The notes below the pieces were generated by a model. That model was given only the letters and a program-made list of their open reading frames with translations. It did not search any database and was not told the origin of the DNA. A DNA stretch of 64,000 bases from Synergistaceae bacterium UBA5827 (GTDB taxonomy: Bacteria; Synergistota; Synergistia; Synergistales; 79-D21). A program made the translations under genes and the position numbers. The stretch is from the NCBI GenBank assembly GCA_002432945.1, contig DJHE01000019.1, forward strand, positions 109,281-173,280. The letters are read 5' to 3'. This document shows, one piece after another, positions 30,961 through 40,097 of this stretch (positions within the stretch are counted from its first letter, which is position 1; the number at the start of each line of letters is the position of its first letter).

Positions 30961-32001
30961 TCAATCGGATAAAAGAGGCAATGCAGGATCAGGTGACAGA
31001 TCAAGCCCACTTCGGCGTCCTCTCCAGTAGCCGTTGAAAGCGGCAGCGGCAACCATCGCGCCATTGTCGGTGCAGAGATGGGCAGGTGGCAGAAAAACCT
31101 GCCAGTCCTTCCTTGCCAGGAAGGCAGCCCGCAGGCCGCTGTTCGCCGCAACCCCCCCCGAAAGGGTGACCCGATTGACCCCGGTCATGCGGACAGCCAG
31201 GTCCACCTTGGTGAGAAGGGCCGAAACCACGGCTTTCTGGAAAGAAGCACACAGGTCCTCCACGGGAACCACACCCTCGTTCTCGAGGCGGCGAAGGAGA
31301 GTCAGTGCCGCTGTTTTCAGGCCGCTGAAACTAAATTCGACCCTTGGAGTGTCAGCCATGGGGACAGGAAGAGGAAAAGCCCCGCAGTTCCCCAGTCCTG
31401 CCAGGCGATCGATTGCGGGCCCGCCGGGATAACCCAGCCCAAGGACCTTTGCAAGCTTATCGTAGGCCTCGCCGGCGGCATCGTCCCTCGTGCAGCCTAG
31501 AAGGTTGTAATCCCCGAAAGCCCTTACCAGGATGACTTCCGTATGCCCCCCGGAAACAAGGAGGGTCAGGAAAGGAGGGGAGAGTTCCGGAGAATGGATG
31601 ACATTGGCGAAAAGGTGCCCCTCCAGGTGGTTCACGCCCAAAAGGGGCAAATTCCAGGCCTGGGCTAGCGCTTTCGCCGTCATGACGCCCACGAGCAGCG
31701 ACCCCATCAGCCCCGGTCCCGCCGTGACGCCGATGAGGCCGATTTCGCGGGAAGGGTCCTTTATTCCTGTCTCTGAAAGTGCCGAGAAGAGCAGAGGAAG
31801 GATCCTTTCCTGGTGATCACGCGAGGCCAGTTCCGGGACAACCCCGCCATACGGCGCATGAAGCCCGAGCTGGCTGGAAATCAAGGAGGACAAAACCCTG
31901 GACTGCCCTTCTAGGATCGCCACGGCCGTATCATCGCAGCTGCTCTCTATACCGAGGGTCAGGAAACGTTCCGGCCTCAATGCCCTCCACACCCCCTGCA
32001 T
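30961..32001 (-). CDS. tsaD: tRNA threonylcarbamoyladenosine synthase subunit TsaD
   Basis: About 346 aa. Transfers the threonylcarbamoyl group to A37 of ANN-decoding tRNAs. LGIESSCDDTAVAI near the start, the metal-binding VNHLEGHLFANV near 120, SGGHTEVILV and the late CTDNGAMVAAAAF are conserved. The exact start is uncertain: ATG 32001 has GGAGG immediately before it, and GTG three codons later is better spaced. Either start lies within the end of the zinc-ribbon gene. Confidence 0.93.
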   Translation of the reverse strand: MQGVWRALRPERFLTLGIESSCDDTAVAILEGQSRVLSSLISSQLGLHAPYGGVVPELASRDHQERILPLLFSALSETGIKDPSREIGLIGVTAGPGLMGSLLVGVMTAKALAQAWNLPLLGVNHLEGHLFANVIHSPELSPPFLTLLVSGGHTEVILVRAFGDYNLLGCTRDDAAGEAYDKLAKVLGLGYPGGPAIDRLAGLGNCGAFPLPVPMADTPRVEFSFSGLKTAALTLLRRLENEGVVPVEDLCASFQKAVVSALLTKVDLAVRMTGVNRVTLSGGVAANSGLRAAFLARKDWQVFLPPAHLCTDNGAMVAAAAFNGYWRGRRSGLDLSPDPALPLLSD

Positions 32002-32162
32002 CCTCCGCAGGAACCGCCGCACTGGCAGGCCTTCGAACTCCTTTTTTCTCCCCTCTCGTGCAGAAGGACTTTTCCCCGGCACTTAGGGCAACGGGAGGCG
32101 AACCCTTCCGATTCGAACCGGTGGTCGCAGGATGCGCATCGATAAGCGTGGGCAGGGGTCAT
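31977..32162 (-). CDS. Tiny zinc-ribbon protein, FmdB-like, with Cys/Gly-rich tail
   Basis: 61 aa. Residues 6-30 form a zinc ribbon (YRCASCDHRFES, SRCPKCRGKV) of the FmdB regulatory-protein type. The last 16 residues are QCGGSCGGCRGCGGH-like, with four cysteines. The ATG shares ATGA with the stop of the upstream secreted-protein gene, and its end overlaps tsaD by about 25 bases. Role unknown; metal binding is likely. Confidence 0.75.
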   Translation of the reverse strand: MTPAHAYRCASCDHRFESEGFASRCPKCRGKVLLHERGEKRSSKACQCGGSCGGCRGCGGH

Positions 32163-32698
32163 TTGCCGGGAACCTTCCATTTCGCCTCTTCCTTTCCATA
32201 TCCGACCACGATCTCCGTGCCTGCCTTGAGAACAGTCTTGGGAACGCTGAACGCCAGCGTTCCCGTGAAACCGCTCGGCAACTCCCCGGTCGGCGTATAT
32301 TCTTTCATGGTAAGTAAATCTTCTAAGGAGACTCCATGGGAGCCGACAAAAAGGTTCCCGGGAACAAGTTCCCATGGGGTGAAAGTCTCAAACCTGAGAA
32401 TGAAGAGTGATTTCCCCTTGAGGGACTTCTCCCCAAGGTGCCGGGAATGCCAGGTCAGCCATTCGGGAGAACCCGGGTCCGCCCTGGCCGTTGAAGCAAG
32501 GGCCGCATCGACATAGATAAAGGTCAACCTCGCCCTGGCCCCGAGAACGAGGTCGCCCAGGACCTGCCCGTCAATCCAGACATTTGCCGACCTTTCTTCA
32601 AGAAGCTGGTCCAGGTCTTTGGGCTGGGCAGCCCCGGCATCTCCCGCAAGAACAAACAGCGAGAGAAGAAGCAGGTATGCACACGCCAGGCGCTTCAT
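32159..32698 (-). CDS. Secreted protein of unknown function
   Basis: 179 aa. A signal peptide is clear (MKRLACAYLLLLSLFVLAGDAGA). The mature part has no family I recognise; it contains DLVLGARARLTFIYVDAAL, a Trp-rich middle and a C-terminal GTLAFSVPKTVLKAGTEIVVGYG. Probably periplasmic. It lies between hslO (six bases) and the zinc-ribbon gene (ATGA overlap), so the four genes to tsaD are likely one transcript. Confidence 0.75.
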   Translation of the reverse strand: MKRLACAYLLLLSLFVLAGDAGAAQPKDLDQLLEERSANVWIDGQVLGDLVLGARARLTFIYVDAALASTARADPGSPEWLTWHSRHLGEKSLKGKSLFILRFETFTPWELVPGNLFVGSHGVSLEDLLTMKEYTPTGELPSGFTGTLAFSVPKTVLKAGTEIVVGYGKEEAKWKVPGK

Positions 32699-32704
32699 CT
32701 TTCC

Positions 32705-33631
32705 TCACTCTCCCCTGCCTTCGTCAATTGGGGCGGAGCCCTCCCGGGTGCCCCCGGTCAGTTCTTCCGCCGTGAACAAATAGGATGTCCCGCAAAAATG
32801 GCACCGGACCTCATGGGCTTCCTCCGGTTTTTCTTTCCCCATCGACTCCACCAGGAGAACCCGGGCAAGTTCCCGGCTGCACCGGCACGAGAAAGAAAAC
32901 CCTACGTCTTCGAACCACTCGATTCCCATCCCGTCGAAGAGCGTCTCCATGGCGCTCCGGGCATCTCGATGCGCTTCCAGGAAGCCGCTAACGGAAGGGG
33001 TGTTCCTAATTCTTTCCTCGACGGCGCGAATGAGAGGCTCTTCCGCCCCGGGCAAAACCTGGACCATATACCCCCCAGCCGACAGGACCTTTCCCGGAGC
33101 GGCGCTCACGCCCAGGCCGACCGCTGTCCCCGTCTGCTCGGACAGACGGTAGTAATGGGCAATGTCCTCGGCCACTTCCCCCGAAAGGAGGGGTACCTGG
33201 CTCGACATGGGCTCCTTCATTTTTACGTCCCGGAAAACGCTAAGCGTCCCGTCCTTTCCCACGCCTGAGGCAACGTCCAGTTTCCCCGCGGCCGAAGGAG
33301 GCAGTTCCACCCCCGGGTTGGCCACGTATCCCCGAACCTGCCCCTCGGGCTCGGCATCCGCGACCACGAGTCCAAGAGGGCCTCCCCCATCAAGCTTTAG
33401 TGTAACGCGGGCCTTTTTAAGCTTGATATCAAGAGCCATCATCATGGCAGCCATCATGAGACGCCCGAGTGCAGCAGCGGCAAGAGGACTCAGCTTCTGC
33501 CGACGCATCGAGTCCGCCACCAGGTCATCCGCCTTGACAGCGAAAATCCTGAAGTTCCCCCCCGCCAGGAGTCCCCTGGATACCACGGCACCGGGCCGGG
33601 ACTCTCCGGTTTGCTCCTTTTCCTTTTTCAA
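32705..33631 (-). CDS. hslO: Redox-regulated chaperone Hsp33
   Basis: 308 aa holdase activated by oxidation. The C-terminal redox zinc site is intact: CRCS near 250 and CHFC near 281. Upstream blocks include RRQKLSPLAAAALGRLMMAA and LLSGEVAEDIAHYYRLSEQ. The TTG start shares TTGA with the murJ stop and has AAGGAGG about ten bases upstream. Confidence 0.95.
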   Translation of the reverse strand: MKKEKEQTGESRPGAVVSRGLLAGGNFRIFAVKADDLVADSMRRQKLSPLAAAALGRLMMAAMMMALDIKLKKARVTLKLDGGGPLGLVVADAEPEGQVRGYVANPGVELPPSAAGKLDVASGVGKDGTLSVFRDVKMKEPMSSQVPLLSGEVAEDIAHYYRLSEQTGTAVGLGVSAAPGKVLSAGGYMVQVLPGAEEPLIRAVEERIRNTPSVSGFLEAHRDARSAMETLFDGMGIEWFEDVGFSFSCRCSRELARVLLVESMGKEKPEEAHEVRCHFCGTSYLFTAEELTGGTREGSAPIDEGRGE

Positions 33632-35187
33632 GAGGTTCTTTCCTCCTTCTCAAGAGCCCCGAAGACCCATTTCCACTCGGGGCATCCCATCTTCCACGAG
33701 GCAAGCCCATAAACGACCGCCCCAACCAAAACGGAGACGAAAACCCAGGCCAGCTTTCTCCAGAGCGCAACCCCCGGGTTGTAGGGAAGGAAAAAGGCCC
33801 CGGCAAGGATTGCCGCGGACATTATCGCGAGGGCGGCTCCATGGCAAAGCATCCACCCGGCCGTCAGGACCTTCATGGGTTCGCCCAGGTGGCGGCGTAG
33901 TCTCCACGCTCCCATGAGAGCCCCGCCTGTAAAAGCGAGGGATGAAGCCAGGGCTAACCCCGCATAGGAAAAAAAACGGACTAGGAGAATGCTGAAGGCA
34001 AGGTTCAATAAAACGGTGACCCCTGTGACTTTCAGCGCCTCCCTGGGCAATCGTCTTGCATAGAGCCCCCTCATCACAACGGTCGAGCAGGCCATCCCCG
34101 GAAGCCCCAGCGCATAAAGCGCCATGCACCGGCTTGTCGCTTCCCACGCCCAATCGTTGAAGGCTCCACGGACAAAGAGGACGTGGACGATGGGCCTGGC
34201 CAGCAGGGTCATCCCCACGACAACGGGCAGGATCACGAACAGGGTGAATCGCAGGGCATCCCTGACCATCAGGGCAAAACCGGCGGTCTCCTCGGACCCG
34301 AGGCGGGAAAGCATCGGGAGTACCGCCTGGGAGATGGCGATGACGAAAAGCCCGAGGGGCAGCTGGATGACGCGGTCTGCATAACTTAGGACCGAAATCG
34401 TACCGCCCTCCAGGAAGGATCCCACCATCCGGCTGATTACGGGATTGACCTGGTTCAGGGACAGACCTGCCATGTAGGGGAAAAAAAGGCAGATAACCTT
34501 CCTAAGTTCCGGGTTTCCCCAATCCGGCCTGGCCGGGACGAGAGGCATCCCGAGAGCCCCCGCCCTCCACCACTGTAGGAGCATCTGGGCGGCGCCCCCC
34601 GTCAACACGGCCACCGGAAGGGCCCATATCCCCATGCGGGGTGCTAGAATGGCCAGGAGTGCAATGTAAAGAAGGTTGCTCAGCGCAGGGGCGACAGCAG
34701 GGACGAAATAGCTGTCCAGTGTATTGAGGACCCCCATCGCTAGAGCCGCAACGGAAACCAGCAGCAGGAAGGGGAACATGAATCGCGTCAGGATAATCGC
34801 CAGGCGGGCGTCGTCCCCCGAGAAACCGGGAGCCATGATCCTAACGAGAAAAGGGGCGCCCAGGAACCCGATAAGGACCGTCGCGCCCCCGGCAATCAAC
34901 AGGACCGTTGTCATCTGGCGAGCGAGCCTCGAAGCCTTTTCGCGACCGTCCTCGGCCATCACCCGCGAAAAGACGGGCACAAAGGCTGCCGACAGCGCAC
35001 CTTCCGCCAGGAGCTGCCGGGACAGGTTCGCGAGCGTATAGGCAACCAGGAAGGCATCCAGCTGGCGCGTCGCCCCGAAAAGGGCCGCGGTGATGATCTC
35101 CCGCAATAGGCCGAGGACACGGCTCGCAAGGGTTCCGACCATCATTCTCATAGCGTGACGCACCATCTTGCTCAAGGGGGAAATCAT
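33628..35187 (-). CDS. murJ: Lipid II flippase MurJ
   Basis: 519 aa with about 14 membrane helices. Family hallmarks: TLASRVLGLLREIITAALFGA near residue 15-35, AEGALSAAFVPVFS near 60, and the polytopic MviN/MOP layout. Flips lipid II across the inner membrane for wall synthesis. ATG at 35187 has AGGAGG eight bases before; the long upstream in-frame extension has no family similarity and is not used. Confidence 0.95.
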   Translation of the reverse strand: MISPLSKMVRHAMRMMVGTLASRVLGLLREIITAALFGATRQLDAFLVAYTLANLSRQLLAEGALSAAFVPVFSRVMAEDGREKASRLARQMTTVLLIAGGATVLIGFLGAPFLVRIMAPGFSGDDARLAIILTRFMFPFLLLVSVAALAMGVLNTLDSYFVPAVAPALSNLLYIALLAILAPRMGIWALPVAVLTGGAAQMLLQWWRAGALGMPLVPARPDWGNPELRKVICLFFPYMAGLSLNQVNPVISRMVGSFLEGGTISVLSYADRVIQLPLGLFVIAISQAVLPMLSRLGSEETAGFALMVRDALRFTLFVILPVVVGMTLLARPIVHVLFVRGAFNDWAWEATSRCMALYALGLPGMACSTVVMRGLYARRLPREALKVTGVTVLLNLAFSILLVRFFSYAGLALASSLAFTGGALMGAWRLRRHLGEPMKVLTAGWMLCHGAALAIMSAAILAGAFFLPYNPGVALWRKLAWVFVSVLVGAVVYGLASWKMGCPEWKWVFGALEKEERTS

Positions 35188-35228
35188 CACAGGACCTCCT
35201 GCAGTCCAACGTGAAAGGGGAGATCCCC

Positions 35229-35690
35229 GTGGGGGAAATCCGCACAACAGTCTGGTGCCTGGGAAACCCGCTTCGGGGAGATGACGGGGCTGCCGTTCGT
35301 TGCGGGGAAATGCTGCTTGAAGCCCCGGAAACTCATCTCGAGGTCGTCCTGTGCGAGGCGGTACCGGAAAACTTTGCGGCACCGCTCCGCAGGACTCCCC
35401 CCGAAAGGCTTGTCATCCTCGACGCCTGCCTCATGGGAACTGAACCCGGAACGATCCGGATGCTGGACTTCGAATGCCTGGACGGCCTTACAGAAACAAC
35501 CCACGGATTGCCCCTGGGGGGAATCCTGAAGGATATCCTTCCTCGGGAGAAAGTCTTTGTCATCGGCATCGAACCCGGGAACACCGATTTTTCGCTCGCC
35601 CTCAGCCCCAAGGTCGAAGCCGCCGTTCAACTCCTGGCCTGCGCCCTCAGGGACGGGTCCTGGATCCGCATCCCGGGAGCCCCCTTATAG
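35229..35690 (+). CDS. Hydrogenase maturation protease (HycI/HybD type)
   Basis: 153 aa. The opening VWCLGNPLRGDDGAAVR carries the GNxxxxDDG nickel-ligand glutamate/aspartate pattern of M52 endopeptidases, and later LVILDACLMG and the THGLPL stretch fit. These enzymes trim the C-terminus of nickel-containing hydrogenase large subunits. No hydrogenase gene is in the window. It is a lone plus-strand gene, divergent from murJ and tail-overlapping lptB by six bases. GTG 35229 has AAAGGGGAG six bases upstream; GTG 35211 is the alternative. Confidence 0.8.
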   Translation: MGEIRTTVWCLGNPLRGDDGAAVRCGEMLLEAPETHLEVVLCEAVPENFAAPLRRTPPERLVILDACLMGTEPGTIRMLDFECLDGLTETTHGLPLGGILKDILPREKVFVIGIEPGNTDFSLALSPKVEAAVQLLACALRDGSWIRIPGAPL

Positions 35691-36416
35691 GGTGAACCGG
35701 TCTCCAAGGTAGTACTTGCGGGCGACCTCGCTCTCTGCAACGTCCTTCGGGGTTCCCTCTACCATGATCTTCCCCTGGTGGATGATAGCTGCCCGATCCG
35801 TGATTGCAAGTGTGTCTCTCACGTTGTGATCGGTTAGCAGGATGCCGTACCCTTTCCCCCGTAGTCCCAGGATCATCTGCTGGATATCGAAGACCGCGAT
35901 GGGATCGATCCCGCTGAAAGGCTCGTCAAGGAGAAGGAATTCCGGCATGGCTGCAAGGCAGCGCGCCAGTTCTACCCGCCTTCTTTCCCCGCCGCTCAGC
36001 GCGTAGCCGGGTGAGTCGGCGATACGGTCAATGCTGAACTCGGAGACCAGGTGGTCAACCAGCCTATCCCGCTCTGCGGATGTCTTTTCAAGCTCCTGCA
36101 GGACCAGGTCCAGATTTTCGCGAACCGTGAGATTCCGGAAGACGGAAGGTTCCTGCTGCAGGTAGCCCACACCCATCCGGGCTCTCCGGAACATCGGGAG
36201 ACTGGTGATGTCCCTGTCGTCGATGAGGATCGATCCCGCATCCGGGCGGACCAGGCCGACGATCATATAGAAGGTCGTGGTCTTCCCGGCCCCGTTGGGG
36301 CCCAGGAGCCCAACGATCTCGCCCTGCCTGACTTCGATGGAAACGGAACTGACAACCTCTCTTCCCTTGTAGGATTTCTCAAGGGAAACCGCCCGGAGGA
36401 CATGGGAAACCGTCAC
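35685..36416 (-). CDS. lptB: LPS export ABC ATPase LptB
   Basis: 243 aa. Walker A GPNGAGKTTTFYM near residue 39, signature ALSGGERRRVELARCL near 140, Walker B LLLDEPFSGIDPIAV near 162. The FSGIDPIAV block is typical of LptB. Energises LPS extraction through LptFGC. The GTG start shares GTGA with the lptA stop. Confidence 0.95.
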   Translation of the reverse strand: MTVSHVLRAVSLEKSYKGREVVSSVSIEVRQGEIVGLLGPNGAGKTTTFYMIVGLVRPDAGSILIDDRDITSLPMFRRARMGVGYLQQEPSVFRNLTVRENLDLVLQELEKTSAERDRLVDHLVSEFSIDRIADSPGYALSGGERRRVELARCLAAMPEFLLLDEPFSGIDPIAVFDIQQMILGLRGKGYGILLTDHNVRDTLAITDRAAIIHQGKIMVEGTPKDVAESEVARKYYLGDRFTL

Positions 36417-37264
36417 GGCGTCTTGCTCTCCTTACCCGGGGTGAAGATCAGTTGCGGCCGCCCCTGTGCCTCGATCCTCCTGGAGGCCAGGTTGTAGAGG
36501 ATGGTTTCCGACCGGACGCTCCGCCCTGACTGGATGGCTTCGGCATTGCCGACCAGGGCCACTGTCCCTTTTGCCTTCGAGAATAGCAGGCGATCCCCCT
36601 TCAGGGTGACGGGTGTGCCATCGCTGCCCTCGGCAACGGCAGAAACCTGTCCGGTTGCGGCCAATTCGCTCAGGTCCTGCCCATCGGTCCTGCCCTCTAT
36701 CCTGCCTGCCTTAAGGGAGATCCTTTCCTGTCGGTCCTCGAAGCGCCGAACCTGCGATGCCCATAAGCGGTCGCCTTTTCTGCCCGCTTCCCGGGCTTCG
36801 AGAACCCGTCCCGGCATTTCGGCAACCACGCCGCCCTTCGCCACGTATTCAGGGGAAGGACCGAAGACCCATTCAAGAGAGGCGGCGGCAAGCCGCTCCT
36901 GCGGCCGCGTCAGGACCACCTGCCCGGAGGCCGTGACACGCTGCGGTGCCCGGTCGATAAGAGATATCTCCTGTGCGGAGAGTTCCATCTTTTGCGCTGT
37001 CCATTTGGCCCTTACGGATCCCCAGGCCCTGAAAGTCTCTCCTGCCGGATCCCCTTCAGCAAAACCTGCTGCCAGGTCCAACCCGTCCCTTTCAAGCCGG
37101 ACGTTGCCCTCCGCGCGGATCAGCCGGCTTGCCGGGTCATAGGTCAGTGTGTCGGAAGTCAGCTTGACCTGGCTTGCGGTCGCTGTTCCGGAGCCTCCGG
37201 CAAGAAAACCGAGGGACAAAAGAAGGACACAAAGGAACCCGGTCATTTTCCCGGAACCGAACAT
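36413..37264 (-). CDS. LptA/OstA-family periplasmic LPS-transport protein
   Basis: 283 aa. Signal peptide (FLCVLLLSLGFLAGGSGTATA) then beta-jellyroll repeats of OstA type: SDTLTYDPASRLIRAEGNVRLER, SAQEISLIDRAPQRVTASGQVVL, and late LKGDRLLFSKAKGTVALVGNAEAI. It would form the periplasmic bridge with LptB encoded next. It is longer than E. coli LptA and may include an LptC-like part. ATG at 37264 chosen; a longer start 12 codons upstream exists. Confidence 0.8.
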   Translation of the reverse strand: MFGSGKMTGFLCVLLLSLGFLAGGSGTATASQVKLTSDTLTYDPASRLIRAEGNVRLERDGLDLAAGFAEGDPAGETFRAWGSVRAKWTAQKMELSAQEISLIDRAPQRVTASGQVVLTRPQERLAAASLEWVFGPSPEYVAKGGVVAEMPGRVLEAREAGRKGDRLWASQVRRFEDRQERISLKAGRIEGRTDGQDLSELAATGQVSAVAEGSDGTPVTLKGDRLLFSKAKGTVALVGNAEAIQSGRSVRSETILYNLASRRIEAQGRPQLIFTPGKESKTP

Positions 37265-37296
37265 CGCGCACACTCCCCTCCCCGGCCCACGCCGGG

Positions 37297-37980
37297 TCAA
37301 AACGAAAACCTTTCCCCGGGTTCAAGCCGGATTCCCTCGACCCAGCCGGGCAACCCGGACAGGAATTCCTGCGGGTCCGCCTCGATTCCAGGAAACGTAT
37401 TGTAGTGCATGGGAACGACCCGTTTGGGCCTAATCATCTCAACCGCCCGCAGGGCGTCCGGGATGTCCATGACATAACACCCGCCGATCGGCAGGAGCGC
37501 CAGGTCTATCTCCAGGACCTCAAGGAGCCCCATTTCGGTCGTCAAACCGGTGTCCCCGGCATGGTAGATCCTGAAACCTCCAATCTCCAGGACGATCCCT
37601 ACGGCTACGCCTCCATAAAACGTCTCTTTGCCCTCCGTGATCCCTGAACCATGGACCGCGGGTACGAACTTGACCCGCCCAAAGGGGAAGGGAACCCAGC
37701 CGCCAACGTACATGGGACGCGTCTTGAGCCCTTTTCCTGAAAGGAAGCGGCAAATCTCCGCGTTGGCCACCGCAGTTGCCCCCGTTCGCAGGCCCAGCTC
37801 GACGGTGTCCCCCAAATGATCTCCGTGGCCATGCGTCACGAAAAGATGAGTCAGGCTTTCAAAATCCCCGGGAACCGCGCAGGCCTGGTCGTTGCCCTTG
37901 AGAAAGGGATCGACCAACCCTTCCAGCCCTGTGGCGCTCACGTGGAAAACGGAATGACCCAAAAAACGGATCATGGACAT
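37297..37980 (-). CDS. UPF0173-type metal-dependent hydrolase
   Basis: 227 aa metallo-beta-lactamase-fold protein. LGHSVFHV near the start, the metal motif THGHGDHLGD near 50, HAGDTGL near 140 and a final PMHYNTFPGIEADP match the UPF0173/YtkL family. The substrate is unknown. Ribosome site GAGG eight bases before the ATG. Downstream of a small unknown gene that follows aspS. Confidence 0.88.
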   Translation of the reverse strand: MSMIRFLGHSVFHVSATGLEGLVDPFLKGNDQACAVPGDFESLTHLFVTHGHGDHLGDTVELGLRTGATAVANAEICRFLSGKGLKTRPMYVGGWVPFPFGRVKFVPAVHGSGITEGKETFYGGVAVGIVLEIGGFRIYHAGDTGLTTEMGLLEVLEIDLALLPIGGCYVMDIPDALRAVEMIRPKRVVPMHYNTFPGIEADPQEFLSGLPGWVEGIRLEPGERFSF

Positions 37981-38270
37981 TTCCTCATCCTCCCCTCCAC
38001 CTGGATATCGGTCTCGCTGTAATGCCCGGACTCGTGAACCCTGACTCCCGACAACGCCAGCTCGACCTCGACGCCCTTGCCCTCAAGCTCAAGCTTCACA
38101 GGTTCCAGGCGGTGTGCCTCTGCCCAGTCGGCCATCGCCCGTGATTCTTCCCAGCCTTCAACCACCAGGTCACCATGAACCGTCCCGGAGAGGGGGTCGA
38201 CTTCAAGCCGGTATCGCCAAGGCCAAGATGCAGAGCCGTCGCGGATCCCCCGGCCCTCGAGGGTCGTCAC
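37971..38270 (-). CDS. Small protein of unknown function coupled to aspS
   Basis: 99 aa, beta-rich and charged, with no signal peptide, membrane segment or motif I recognise; notable stretches are WPWRYRLEVDPLSGTVHGDLVVEGWEE-like and VEVELALSGVRVHESG. The GTG start at 38270 shares GTGA with the aspS stop and has GAGGGTGG upstream. Its end overlaps the UPF0173 gene by ten bases. That close packing on both sides is the best evidence that it is translated. Confidence 0.65.
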   Translation of the reverse strand: MTTLEGRGIRDGSASWPWRYRLEVDPLSGTVHGDLVVEGWEESRAMADWAEAHRLEPVKLELEGKGVEVELALSGVRVHESGHYSETDIQVEGRMRKCP

Positions 38271-40066
38271 ACCCGGTCGCCACCCTCGCCGATAGAAATG
38301 CCAAGTTCCTTCAGTTGTTTGCCTTCCACTTCCGAAGGCGCCCCGGACATGAGGCACTGGGCTTTTGCCGTCTTCGGGAAAGCCATGACCTCACGAATCG
38401 AACGACATCCGCAGAGTAGGGCCACCAACCGGTCAAAACCCAGTGCAAGTCCTCCGTGTGGCGGTGTTCCGTAGCTCAAGGCCTCCAGGAGGAACCCGAA
38501 CCTTTCCCTGGCTTGCTCCTGTGTGAAGGAGAGGACTCCGAAAACGCGTTCCTGCACCAACGGGTCGTGAATACGGATTGACCCTCCCCCGATTTCGCTC
38601 CCGTTCAACACGAGGTCGTAAGCCCTGGAGCGAACCTTTCCCGGATCCGTTTCAAGGAGGTGAATGTCTTCAGGGTGCGGGGCCGTGAAGGGGTGGTGCA
38701 TGGCGCTCCAGCGCCCGTCTTCTTCGTCCCATTCCAGGAGGGGGAAGTCCCTCACCCACAGGAAAGCCCAGGCGGAGCGATCCACGAGGTCCAGCCGTGA
38801 TGCGATTTCAAGCCTCAAGGTCCCCAGCATCGAGCAGGTTGAGACCCATTCCCCGGCCGCCACGAAAAGGGCGTCTCCGTCACCGAGGCCGGAACTCTCG
38901 CAGAGGAGCTGGCGCCCGCCTTCGTCCAGTGTTTTCACGAGGGGCCCCTTCAGTTCGCCCGCCTTGGCCTGGAAAGCAGCCAACCCCTTGGCGCCCAGTC
39001 CCTTGGCCCGTTCGTCGAGATCCGACAGGTCCTTGCGGGAAAACGCGGCTCCGCCGGGAACACGCAGGCCGCGAACGGTACCGCCCTCTGCCAGGATCTT
39101 TCGGAAAGGCTCGAAATCCGCCTTTTCGAACACGGGGTCGAGGTTGCAGATGCTCATGGGGATTCTCAGGTCGGGCTTGTCGCTGCCATAAGTTTCCATG
39201 GCTTCCTTCCAGGTCAGTTGAAGGAAGGGAGTCCGTATTCCCTCGGAAAGGATTTCAGCGAAAAGGCCTTTCACGTAATCCTCTAGAAGCCCGATGATAT
39301 CCGTCTCGGTAATGAAGCTCATCTCAAGATCCACCTGCGTGAACTCGGGCTGGCGGTCCGCCCTCAGGTCCTCGTCCCGGAAGCACTTGACGATCTGGAA
39401 ATACCGGTCGCAACCGCTGACCATGAGGATCTGCTTGAAAAGCTGCGGCGATTGCGGCAGGGCATAAAACTCCCCGCGGTTCACACGGCTCGGGACGAGG
39501 TAATCCCGTGCACCTTCGGGCGTCGACTTTGTCAGGATCGGCGTCTCGACCTCCAGGAACCCGTTACGAACCAGGAAATTGCGAGTGAAGGCAGCCGCAT
39601 GGGCCCTGACCCGCAGGTTCTCCTGCATCTTCGGCCTTCTCAGGTCAAGATATCGATGGCGAAGGCGGAGATTCTCGTCAACCTTGTCCACTTCGCCCAT
39701 CTCGAACGGCAGAGGGGCGGAAGGTGAAAGCACGAGAAGGTCTTCGGCCAGGATTTCCCACTCCCCGGTGGCCAGGTTTGGGTTCTCCGTTCCTGACGGA
39801 CGGCGCCTCATTTTCCCCTTTACCGCCAGGACATATTCGCTCCGAAGGTCCTTTGCCGACTCATGAGCTTCAGGTGTAGTTTCCGGGTTAAAAACCACCT
39901 GGATTGTTCCAGTATGGTCCCAGAGCTCCAGGAAGATGATCCCTCCCAGGTCTCGGCGCTTCCTCAGCCACCCGTTCAGGACAACTTGCTGCCCCTCGAT
40001 CTCCGAACAGACCAGGCCACAATAAACTGTTTTCTTCCACGAATCGTCAAAATACCGGGCACTCAC
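38267..40066 (-). CDS. aspS: Aspartyl-tRNA synthetase
   Basis: 599 aa, bacterial-type with the inserted GAD domain. N-terminal anticodon-binding OB fold (LNGWLRKRRDLGGIIFLELWDHTG), class II motif 2 with FRDEDLRADRQPEFTQVDLEMSF near 215, and motif 3 GLALGFDRLVALLCG near 545. Probable start is GTG 40066 with AAGGGAG ten bases upstream. Discrimination of Asp from Asp/Asn use cannot be judged here. Confidence 0.95.
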   Translation of the reverse strand: MSARYFDDSWKKTVYCGLVCSEIEGQQVVLNGWLRKRRDLGGIIFLELWDHTGTIQVVFNPETTPEAHESAKDLRSEYVLAVKGKMRRRPSGTENPNLATGEWEILAEDLLVLSPSAPLPFEMGEVDKVDENLRLRHRYLDLRRPKMQENLRVRAHAAAFTRNFLVRNGFLEVETPILTKSTPEGARDYLVPSRVNRGEFYALPQSPQLFKQILMVSGCDRYFQIVKCFRDEDLRADRQPEFTQVDLEMSFITETDIIGLLEDYVKGLFAEILSEGIRTPFLQLTWKEAMETYGSDKPDLRIPMSICNLDPVFEKADFEPFRKILAEGGTVRGLRVPGGAAFSRKDLSDLDERAKGLGAKGLAAFQAKAGELKGPLVKTLDEGGRQLLCESSGLGDGDALFVAAGEWVSTCSMLGTLRLEIASRLDLVDRSAWAFLWVRDFPLLEWDEEDGRWSAMHHPFTAPHPEDIHLLETDPGKVRSRAYDLVLNGSEIGGGSIRIHDPLVQERVFGVLSFTQEQARERFGFLLEALSYGTPPHGGLALGFDRLVALLCGCRSIREVMAFPKTAKAQCLMSGAPSEVEGKQLKELGISIGEGGDRV

Positions 40067-40097
40067 CGCTTCAGGACTCCCTTCAAGAGAAAAAACC

